Positions 51,100 through 61,435 of a DNA stretch of 64,000 bases are shown here, piece after piece. Origin of the DNA: Liolophura sinensis (lineage: Eukaryota > Mollusca > Polyplacophora > Chitonida > Chitonidae); contig NC_088303.1 of assembly GCF_032854445.1 (NCBI RefSeq), forward strand, positions 35,225,501 through 35,289,500, written 5' to 3'. Numbering within the stretch: position 1 is the first letter of the stretch; each line of letters begins with the position of its first letter. The notes below the pieces were generated by a model. That model was not told the DNA's origin, made no database searches, and worked only from the letters and a program-made list of their open reading frames with translations. The position numbers and the translations under genes are program-made.

Positions 51100-51290
51100 G
51101 GTGATGCGTAGGTGACCCAAAGTTCTTTACTGCTGTGGTCATATGTTCAAATCCCACTCTTGCTGATTTTTGCCGCAGTTTTACATCACGAAGTTTGTCA
51201 GTTACTTGAGAAGGATTGGGGCTTCTCAGGGTTTAGATCAACTCGTATATGCTCTTGAATGTATACGCTGATGGATTAAAAATGAAATCT
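51100..51290 (+). mobile_element. possible diverged tRNA-derived SINE fragment
   Basis: TGTTCAAATCCCACTCTTGC is a good Pol III B-box context and resembles the corresponding SINE region at 35525. Farther on, GCTCTTGAATGTATACGCTG weakly resembles the TTCTTGAGTACGGCG core. No clear A-box was seen. Confidence 0.3.
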
Positions 51291-51871
51291 AACGGCCGAA
51301 ACAAGAACCCTATCATTACAATCACCGTATCTAGCAGCGATGAAAAAGCAAAAATATTCTCAACATTGGATGAAAGAGGTGTTTTTCACAAATGGTTTAC
51401 TATAGCGTGATATTCAAAGTTACACAGTCTGTAATGTTATATAAACGTATAAAGGAATGACACAGAGATGATCATAAACAAACTGTTACTTAGTGCCCCG
51501 CAATTGTGCGCGTAGAGAACACACAAAGCTAAACATTTTAGTATTATCTATCTAAGTCTCATGTACAAGGTATTGTACCCTATGCGCCAGCGTTCCTTAC
51601 ATAGATTGGCATTATACATTTCCACGGAAATAAAGAAAGTTAATAACATTCAACGATGTAATTACTTTTTAATTATTTATAAAACAATTAAAATATTGTC
51701 TGATGTTTCTGTTGTGTTACAACGAAGTTAAAGGACAGGTGGAGTTATATATAGGAGTATTGTATCATATGTCATACCCTTATTGACACACAGGAAGAGT
51801 AGAAACAAAAATGTTTGTCTTCAATTTGTCGCAAAATCTGTATGCAGGCTTTTAAGACATTTTCCCAAACC

Positions 51872-52068
51872 AATATTTATTTATTTATTTGATTCGTTTT
51901 TTAAGCTGTACTTAATAATATTTCACTTGTACAACGGCCGCCTGCATTGTGGTGGGAAACCGGACAGATCCCGACGGGAAACCCATGACAATCCGCATGT
52001 TGCTGTCAGACCTTCCAATGCACCTATGGCCGGAGAGGAAGCCAGCATGAGCTGGGCTTGAACGCCAA
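51872..52068 (-). mobile_element. SINE, minus strand, with part of the tRNA-like head
   Basis: The minus strand reads GGCGTTCAAGCCCAGCTCAT (B-box), GCTGGCTTCCTCTCCGGCC, GGAAGGTCTGACAGCAACAT, CATGGGTTTCCCGTCGGG, CAAGTGAAATATTATTAAGT and a (AAAT)n tail. It extends farther 5' than most copies here. Confidence 0.9.
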
Positions 52069-52932
52069 ACGCCAAAAGATTGTTTGTGTTGCCCGTGCTG
52101 TGCTTGATGATTATTGTGTTATGTATTTAACAAAGTATCTGTTAGTATATACATGACTTCGTACGACACATGTTCTTAAGCGATTGCTATATGTAAAGGA
52201 CCCGCTTCTTCTGCAGATTAGATCATCAAAAAGTAAGTCAAAACAAGTCGTTATGTGAAACATTACCAAGGTAAGTCGAAAAATCGCTCCAAACCTTTCA
52301 GATGCATACTGTAGAATAATACTTATTCAAACTAATTCGTTCTTCGACTTCTGACGCTACATAAATTGTTACATATCTTCTTCACATTATAGGAGAAATA
52401 AACGTTAAAAATGCACAGTTAGCGCTTTGTGGGCAATGACTCGCGGTTCAGCAAGGTGTTCAACAGACTGTAAAGCTAATAAACAGAAGCTTCTATTAAA
52501 TTTCGTACATTTCCAAAAGAAAAAAATTATAAAACATTTTGTTACCATTTTTTTCGTAGACATATGCCATCTGGGTACTGAGCCTTTCACACAACGAGTT
52601 CGTCATTACTTTTAACTATTTAAAACTCGTTGGGGTACAAAGTTTTCTTAAACAATCGGCTGTATATTTTTGCTCGAAGTAAATCAGTTTAATCGAGGGC
52701 TTTATTTCTTATAGTAATATACTACTCCTGTGTAGCCTATAAGATATTTTACTGTCCTACGCTACTATTCCTTCAGCATAGCCCTACCCGATACCTTTCA
52801 GCGTAGCCCAAAATTATACTGTTCCAGCAATGTAGCCCTGTGCTAAACTTTTTAGTGTATGTGTAGCCATATGCCATATACTCCATATATCTGGTTTTGC
52901 CCAACACTAATTTTTGGAGCGACACTGAATGG

Positions 52933-53056
52933 ATTTGGTCTCTGCGACCCTAAAAGTTTGGGTCGGGTCAATCCTAATAGATTCGGTCTGTGCGACCCTA
53001 ATAGATTAGGCCGGTGTAATCCTAATAGCCTATTTTGGGTTTGGACGACCCTAATA
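52933..53056. repeat. 24-bp tandem repeat, about five copies
   Basis: GTCTGTGCGACCCTAATAGA-like units start near 52933, 52957, 52981 and 53005, a 24-bp period, with a longer final unit. Alternate units differ (GCGACCC versus GTCAATCC/GTAATCC). Confidence 0.85.
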
Positions 53057-54214
53057 CACTGTTAGAATTCCAAGTAAACGTTCAGCAGTTATTTTATATG
53101 TTTTAAACATATTGCGTAAATGTTCACTTTTACAGTAAACATTCCACATTTAACAGATGAACTAAGATATTTTTACTCGAAATAGTAATTTTTTCCATTG
53201 CGATAGTAACAGTTAGTAAACATGTACATGTTCAGGTACGGTTATTCCACTCTCCACCCAAATAGTTGAAAGCTTGTGTTTTTAAAATTATGTATATAGT
53301 TTCTATAAGCGAGAATTTTGAACGTAGTTAATGTACAAACGCTTTTATTAAGTAAATGCAAGCCTGTGTATACGTAAACTTAGTATGAAATACTGCCTAA
53401 GTGGCGTAAAAGCCCACTCATTCATCATTCGACCATTCCTTACATGCACTAGTGATGACAGCAAACAGTCGCTATAGAAAAAACTATACAACAATTGAAA
53501 AATATCTTTTGTTACGTTCTTAATACCTATGGAATCAACCGTGAACAAACCTGTACAACATGGTCTAATATATTTGTGTAAGCTATAACAGCGTGTCTCA
53601 TGGAACATTCATAACCATAAATACAATGACATCTTTACCGTTAACAAAAAAAATAGCTACGAAAATAAAGAATCTATTATACAAGGTGCTTTTTTTTTCA
53701 CTCGGCGGTATGTTCACAATTAGAGGATAAACAGAAAACGCCGTTGTTGTCATTTTTGGTTGGGTGGTTGAGAGCTCTTCACGTCAGTACAGGCACAATA
53801 CATGCCTACCTGCCAAAATGTCGGCTGTAGAACACGTCAACTTGTCATACGTTCTAGAACGTGACAGAACGATTTGGCCGGGTTTTCAGTCAAGAAAAAA
53901 ATATATTTAAAAATACATACATGCATTTATCACAATACAAACGGTTAACACCTCGTATTAAGATTTTGTGGCTGAACGGAGAAACAGTACAAAACGCGTC
54001 TTAGCTCAGATGATTTGGATCGATTATAGTTCAATGTGGTTCATTTATATGGAGGTGTAATTACACGTGTATTAGCGAGTCCGTTAAAGTGCATGTTGAT
54101 TGCGTAAAAGTGCGTTTTCACTGTGAAGTGCAGACTGACGTGCACATGGTTTTAATTTCCTTGGATATAATCTTGGAACATGCGTGGACAAGTATGGTTG
54201 AAGGACAAAGATTG

Positions 54215-54420
54215 AATGATTTACTGGTTGGTTGACTCGTTGGTTCATTGAGTGCTTGGTTAGTTGACTTGTTGGTTGATTGGTTAATGGTTTGTTGATT
54301 CACTGAGTGGCTAGTTCACTGATTGATTAATAGACTGGGTGCTTAACTGGTCGGTTGATTGATTAGCTGACTGGTTGACTGGTTGATTGACTCGTTGTTT
54401 AACTGGTTGGTTGACTGATT
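54215..54420. repeat. degenerate TTGGTTGA-type simple repeat
   Basis: Tetranucleotide-like TTGG/TTGA/CTGG units over about 200 bp. A similar repeat in the opposite orientation lies at 61297-61435. Confidence 0.85.
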
Positions 54421-56432
54421 TGTGAGATAGTCTCCTGTACCTTATTGTTGTATTTCATGTTTGATGTCATCACTACCTCTACATGACGCACCATGCATGT
54501 TGGACATAATGCATGTCGCAATAAATAAACGGGAGCGGCATCTCAAACACATGACTTCTTTGTTATGGTGATAAAAGATATATAGCTAACATGAAATCCC
54601 TGTTTTAAGGTTTTTCTTCAGGCCTATAGTGAGAATGAAAACTCCGGAACCATCACAACTGTTCTCTATACTCTGTCTTTCAAAGCCTAAAGTTGTATAG
54701 GATCCCGTCCAGTATTTGATCTGTCTTATCTTACATTTCTGATTGTAGGACTCGGTGTCTTATCACTTTTGTATATTTGCTGTAACCTTACAGGACGCCC
54801 AAATCTGGCACTGTTATGCAGACAATCGTCATCATGCTTGACCACTGGTAAACTATAGGAACGGGGTTAACCAAATTAACTCTCACACGTGGAAATGCAA
54901 ATTTGACAATAAGCGATCAATATTGCGCTTTTCTCTCGACTCTGTTTAAGGCAACATTTTATCAAATATTAAAGTTTGAAAGTAGGCACGCGCGTCTGTT
55001 GTTGCCTGGGTCAAGCTCGGTTTGAATCAATAGAAAACGGATATGAACATTTGCCTATATCATATAAAAGTAGTCCGGATTTTCGTCACAGTGAGCCCCC
55101 TGCGGGACGATTGTCACGTTCCGAGATGAAATAAAATTCTGCTAGCGTTTGTGCTCCGGCTGCAAGACAACGAGACGAAATAATCCTTCTGGCTTTATGT
55201 GGTGAGATATTTGAACGCCTTTCTCCGTTCTACATATTTTAGCACGGCCAGTAAAACCTGCCTGATGACTGACATCTTAAGCTCGCACACACACGTCTTT
55301 TATTATAGCGTCAATTTTCTATATTTAACAAAATCATCTCGGTCGTCTGTTGACATTTTTGCGACTGCGTCTTTCCACATTCCTTACGTTACAAAAGGCT
55401 GTGCACATACGAGCCTAGACGTTCATACTGTGCGATTAACAGATGTCCCTTTATTGAAATCATTTCTTGCTCAACGACGAGCGTGGAGACAAGTTAATGT
55501 AAAAAGTTAAATGTATACACATTTTGCTCCATTGTTTGTGTGAATAAATACGCGGGACGAAAGCGTGGCCTTACATGCCAGTGATCGCCAGTTTCAAAGG
55601 ATGCAGTTTGTCTGAACAAATATGTATCTACATTTTTTAGTGGTTGTTTCGCTTGACTGCCTATTATCCGATAACAGTGTAATGCTTAATTGAGAACTAC
55701 TCATATTAATTACTAACTTCACCCAGACGAGAAGCGCTTTCAACCTTTCTCAGACTTAATACAGTGATATAACAGCATGAGCTGAGCAAAGAGCGACGCC
55801 TAAATAAACCAGACACGTGGCCAACTTTTAATAGCACGCCCTTGAAGACTAATGCATGTGTGACATTAACGCAGAGTATGCGCTTGTATAAATCATAATT
55901 CACACACACGCTATGGAGAACAGGTGAAAATATATATTTCCTTGTATTTTTGTCATCCGACAGCTATTCAGGTGTCTCTCTTGTACATGATGCATGACTT
56001 GCAAAATTTATCGTGTATTTTACACTTACCTGGGTTTTAAATCAGGTGATTTACAAATGTAATAAAACGCGAATTTTTTCTTGATAATTTAAATGACAAA
56101 AGACAGTCCATTGGAGGCTGTAATTTGATCATAAGTGAAGTCTGTGAATAGATCTGGTGACAAACTGAATCACTAAAATACCACTTTGTTATTGGCTGAG
56201 CTTTAAGATAGTTTATTGAGTGAAATAATTTTAACATCAGAGATTGTTTGTGAAAAGGAAAATGAGAGGGAAATGGTGACTGAGTCACACCTACACCAGC
56301 TTAATCAGGCAAAAAACCCAAGGAATCTTTACATGGTGGAGCAACGACAAACAGAAAAAAGCTCAGCCTTTTCAATGGAATAACACAAGCAAACGGAAGC
56401 ATCCATGCAAACAGCCGTTACATCTGTTATAT

Positions 56433-56605
56433 GACAGTCTTTACAATGATCGTGTCATGTAAGTAGACATAATTTCATCGCAGTTTTCACATGAAACCGC
56501 CTAAATCTGACAAACTTATCACACAGCCTTTACAATGACTATGTCATATAAGCAGATTCAGTGTCAGCGCTGTTTGTACATAGACCCACCTAAATCAGAC
56601 AAAAG
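56433..56605. repeat. 89-bp tandem duplication, diverged
   Basis: CTTTACAATGA at 56439 and 56528, and CTAAATC followed by GACAAA at 56501 and 56590, are each 89 bp apart. The copies have diverged substantially in between. Confidence 0.7.
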
Positions 56606-56680
56606 ACTTTCTCTGTTTGTTCATGACCAACAACAGTTACGACATTTACACATATTACAAGATTCTTTCAGATGAAAAGC

Positions 56681-56681
<1 letters not shown>

Positions 56682-56722
<41 letters not shown>
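56682..56722. repeat. (TA)n microsatellite
   Basis: Uninterrupted TA dinucleotides of about 40 bp. Confidence 0.95.
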
Positions 56723-56724
<2 letters not shown>

Positions 56725-58650
56725 GTGTACCAATGCTGGTTTACGCACTACTTATCTCGCCTCCATTCTGAAGTGGATGAATATCAAGTTCTCATTTGTA
56801 CGGGTGGATCTCCGAGGTCATGTCAGACAGTATCGTCTGCCCTTCAGTAATTAGATTGCTCGTCCTGTGGAATATTCGGACAAAATCATTAAACCCGACT
56901 GAACGGTTCTTGACCACTGTCCATACATTGTTCGTAATTCGGCAATAAAACCGAGTTGTCTGGGTTTCTGAGCTGACCAAAGGAAAATAACTCATGGAAG
57001 GAATCATGGCAGAGATCACAGTTCATCCCTCCAGGGTGCGCTGTGTGAATAAATCACACACTTGTGTGACACACATGCATATTACGCTGATAATGCCCGC
57101 GGATTACCACCTATATGGTAAACCTGATATACAGTACAACCTCTCTATAACCGCCTTACAAAATACGTAATGCACAAAAAAAGTGAACGTTGAATAGAAC
57201 TTTTCAAAATGTTTGTGTTTTCAAAACTTTCTGAGCAGTGACGGGTTTTAGCTGCTCTTACAATTCCAGTCCATTATCAGCGATTTCATTAATTTCACAG
57301 TGGGTTAATATTTGAGGACCGCCAATTCATCGATTATTGATGACATAAGCGACAATATAACTCCAATCAAAGCGCTACATTTTCACCGAAGATGCGGTGT
57401 CCAAAGTGGCATGTCAGTCACAGGTCACGTGTGAAAAGGCCCCGCCCTCTTAACGCCAAAAATCGAGACTAGGCGAGACTTAAACCCACTTCCCGACACC
57501 TCAGGCGATTTTTTTGGAAACTGAACCTGTTGAAGGAATTGGTACTACGCGAACTCCTTCACCGGTACAAACTTTCCCCAGCAAGTGCACGTGCTTGCCC
57601 ATGACTTTGACGCTCTGATCATGTCATGTACACAGTTTCTGGCCCATAAATTTAAATTATCACCTCCGTTCTAATCATAAGAGATAAAGATCATTTTGTG
57701 ATTGCCGTTTACCAGGCTCTCATTAATTTAGGAGCTGTCCTATTCCTCCGCGGCAAAGGTCAGGGGCGCCTCACAGCTGGCCGTTAATAAGTCCCGCGGC
57801 TCGAGAAATTGGTTCCCTTGATAAAAAACATCCGGTTTAAAACGTGACCTGTTCTAGGCTAAGGCGACGTTTTTCAAAAAGTAAGCTGTCAAAAAACACG
57901 TCGGCTATTTCCTCTTATTTCATAAAATTTATCATTCACATCGAGCAAATAGCTGTTATATACGACATATTAAATGATAATACATCCCTGCCATAACCTA
58001 TGCCCATTTAGGAGTATATTAAATCAGTGGATTTTTTTCATTTTATTTTTATGGCAAAAGTTTAGTAAAGTTATATGTATAGTTTCCTAAAAGTTTTCTG
58101 TTTTTTTTTGTGTGAACACCAAATTATATAGCCCACATGTTATTCATTTTCATAATTTACTGTAGCTTTAAAACTGTTTTTATTTAGTGTTTCCTCTCAC
58201 ATTTTATAACCGAGGTTGCATTACACTGCTGGTGCATGTGACAATGATTGAGCGAACTTTCCTTACTTACATAGAGTTTCTACAGCCCCGCTGGATGAAG
58301 GAGACCGCTTGGCTACAATTCCATATCATATATGCTTTGCGCTTTTAAAAACAAATTTATCACTTATGTATTTGAAGCTATATTCCAGAATTATTCACTA
58401 AAGCGGGGATAAACCATTGACCTTTGGTAAAGTACTGACGAACTTTCATTTAATTTCAATATATATATTTAGGGCTCTATTAAAACAAATATATTTAATT
58501 TTTTTAATTTTATTTTGGTTTAATGCCCTACTGAGGAATTTACACCATGGAGGAATCTGGACTACGGAGGGTAAGTGACGACTAGGCTTCTCAAACGGCC
58601 ACTCCAGCGCAGTCGATTTCTTAATGTCCACAAGGCCCCACGAACAGTTA

Positions 58651-59252
58651 AGCCCCATCCAGACTATCCAACATTATTCAACATTTGTTGACCAAACAGC
58701 AAGGTGAATGCTGTTTAGGTAAGTTGAGTGTCCACACTAAAAATCATATAGGTCAACATTGTCCAACACTGTTGTCGTGTGTAGAGCTGTGTTTTTTTCA
58801 CCAAACTTTCGATAAATTTGACGGAAATTTCCATCTTTCTCTTCAGTGCATGGGACACAATGATTTTGTTTTGTCCCCGTCTTTGTAATCTTTAAAGAGA
58901 GTTTTGTACGGGCAAGTATATTTTTGCATACTGCTGTATCAACGAAATTGTCTCATTGTGAGATCAGTTTCTTTCTTTCGCCTTTGGTGCCGCTGGTATT
59001 TTGCCCAGGTCACATGTATTAAGACGGTCACCTAATTTCTACCGCTGATTGGCTAGTTTCACTCAACTTCACTCAACTTGTTGACAAAGAATACACATGC
59101 ACATTTCCGATTCAACCGTGTTGGACAGTGTTGAGTGTTGTTGAACGAAGTTGAGGAAGCCGTCTAGACTACTCAACACGTCTCAACTTGTTCACTCAAC
59201 TTTAAGTTGAGTCAACAAAAGTTGAGTGATGTTGGATAGTCTGGACGGGGCT
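58651..59252. mobile_element. non-autonomous DNA transposon (MITE-like), TTA target duplication
   Basis: Terminal inverted repeats: the left end begins AGCCCCATCCAGACTATCCA and the complement of the right end AGCCCCGTCCAGACTATCCA. Similarity continues through ACATnAnTCAACnTTTGTTGA for about 45 bp. TTA flanks both ends directly (58648-58650 and 59253-59255). A 3-bp TWA duplication is characteristic of PIF/Harbinger elements, so that is my best guess. The 600-bp interior encodes nothing recognisable and has many TCAACTT-like subrepeats near the right end. Confidence 0.8.
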
Positions 59253-59903
59253 TTAGAGTTGGGGAAGTCACAAACGCCTGCCGAAAAATGGGGGTTGAAC
59301 CCGTTCCGCGTATTTAAAAACAAAATGGTAAATCATGCAAAGTCAGTTTTAATCTATTTCTCTCAATGAATCAAAGAAGTAGTTTATTTTTCTGATACAT
59401 GCGCGATTTGATTCCGCCATGCGTAGACCTATTTACAAGGGTTCTCATTTGTATTCACGAAGAAAGCCTTCAGTGACATGTAGTCAGAAGGGCTAGAAGA
59501 TGCCTATGTCGCGAATAATGATCTCTAACTGCAAGCATACGACGCGACTTTTCGTATCGAGATAAACAGGTGGAATGAAACTAGGACATGTCTGTGTCAT
59601 AGGTCACGCTCAATACGTTGTGATTTGTCGAATGCAAAAATCGTATGAAATAGCACATATCCTATTTTGTTCTGACTAAGCGAATTCGACGTGTTGACTC
59701 GACAATTGCAGCGTGTAAATGCGGTTCATCTGGCTGATTGAGTTTTGTTTGAGGATATTGGTAAGATATATGGTGACTTGAGGTCCTACGGTGTTTCTTC
59801 AAACCCTACCACCATAACGACGCCTTATGAAATCTTCAATGCCAGAAGTAAACAAAGAAGTATTGACGACTTTATACTAATTTTGAACATGGAGGAGAAA
59901 GTT

Positions 59904-59932
59904 TGGGGTGGGTGGGGATGGGGGGGGGGGGG
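59904..59932 (+). repeat. G-rich tract with G-quadruplex potential
   Basis: GGGG-T-GGG-T-GGGG-AT followed by about thirteen G. It meets the four-run G4 rule on the plus strand. Confidence 0.8.
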
Positions 59933-61296
59933 ATACCCACTTGTTGTCCAGTTGTAAATTGCAAATAATGGATAGTATGCTTTATTGTTGGAAACACTAG
60001 AAAGCATACCTATTATGGTGCAGGTATACTTGTAGCAGTCTAAAGGAAGTCCAAAGTAAGCCTTCTGCTTTAAGCAATGCGGACCAAATTAATCTGTCTA
60101 GTATTCATTCCCGTCTTCGCGATGGCGTTTTGCGGGCAGAGCTGGTGACGCATTATTCAAGCACTGGAAGAGAACAACGGATACTTTAGCTTGAATTCGA
60201 GTCGCCATTACTATTTGTCCGCTTTGAAGTTTGCAACGTTATGTTTGTATCCGAGGCTATGGATTATGTGTGAGCATGCATAACCTGATATACACAGTCC
60301 TCCTGGAGACTTGTGCTTTAGATCAGTTATTAGCTAGTAAAATGGGGTAAATCAGGTAATTGTTATCTAACAGCTGAACGCCGAAATTGGACTGTATACC
60401 CAGCTGTTATCCACCTTACTAACAACCCTTTTGCCACTGCCATTGTTTGTTTACTCGAGATCTCGGGCTGTACGTGATTTGTGTAAGTCCCTTTGTCTAA
60501 ATGTGTACTATTGATATTTTTATTATGTCTGCAGTGGCGAAAGCTTTGCGTAGCGCCGGATAGACAAAGTAGCGGAGATAGCGTATCAGTAACGAGGAAG
60601 ATAAGCCGGTATTTGTTGGTAGACGAGACGTCTGTGCGATACTCCAACGCCTAACGCAATGGCGTCTCCTGTATATACTACAGATGAGCCAAATCATTTG
60701 TAAGTTATTTAGCAGCTGATGTTGACAAATTCATCTATAAATTCCCAGGACAGGAGGAATTCTGGTGTGAGGCCGCTATCTGAAGTGAACATACTGATGC
60801 CTATGAAGCGGAAGTCTTCAGCTTGGAGTCGAGATTAGATTGATATAGTGAACACTCCATGCCGATTATATGTTACGTTCCTATAATTTGAAGAATTTGG
60901 TTTTTCTTTCCGCTTTAAGGAGATGTAAGTTAAACTTGGAGTGTACCTATAACAAGAAAGAAAAATTTCCATTTTTGTACATGCGTTATGTGGATATGAT
61001 TTCTTAGTTTGTAGTTTAAAAAAGTAGTAATTTTATTTTTTATTTGATTACAGCCGTGATATAATGGCCACTATATAGTTTCGTTATTACCGTCTGACCT
61101 GTAATATTTGAGAAGTACAAGTTTTAGTGAGCGCACATGGTTGGCTGGATCTTGGCACTGCAGCATTAACCATTTGGTTCAGCGTACAAAGTTTAGTCAT
61201 CGATATTTTCATAACTTTCACTAGATATCCATCGACTTCGTCATGAAAACGTGTATTTCGCTGGTTGATTGGAGAATACATGTATCATTAATATCA

Positions 61297-61435
61297 ACCA
61301 ATCAACCAACCAATCGATCAATCAATCAATCAGACCTGTCCACCTATCAATCGATCAGTTATATCTATAAACGTATCAATCAATCAATTCACCAGCCTAC
61401 CAGTCAATCAATTTATCAATCAATCATTATGTAGA
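61297..61435. repeat. degenerate (CAAT)n/(CAACC)n simple repeat
   Basis: CAATCAACCAACCAATCGAT-type tetramers with interruptions over about 140 bp, the reverse-complement type of the 54.2-kb repeat. Confidence 0.88.

Larger units (their letters stand above)
46650..58640. other. non-coding stretch
   Basis: No supported gene. Besides the elements listed separately, about 57.4-57.9 kb is more GC-rich, with an SP1-type CCCCGCCC and an E-box GTCACGTG, and could be a conserved element or promoter. Elsewhere I see AT-rich sequence with only short chance open frames. Confidence 0.5.

Noticed and set aside
58503-58620. Possible very old SINE core before the 58.65-kb transposon
   Set aside because: Similarity to the minus-strand core (TGCCCTACTGAGGAATTTAC) is too weak to separate from chance.
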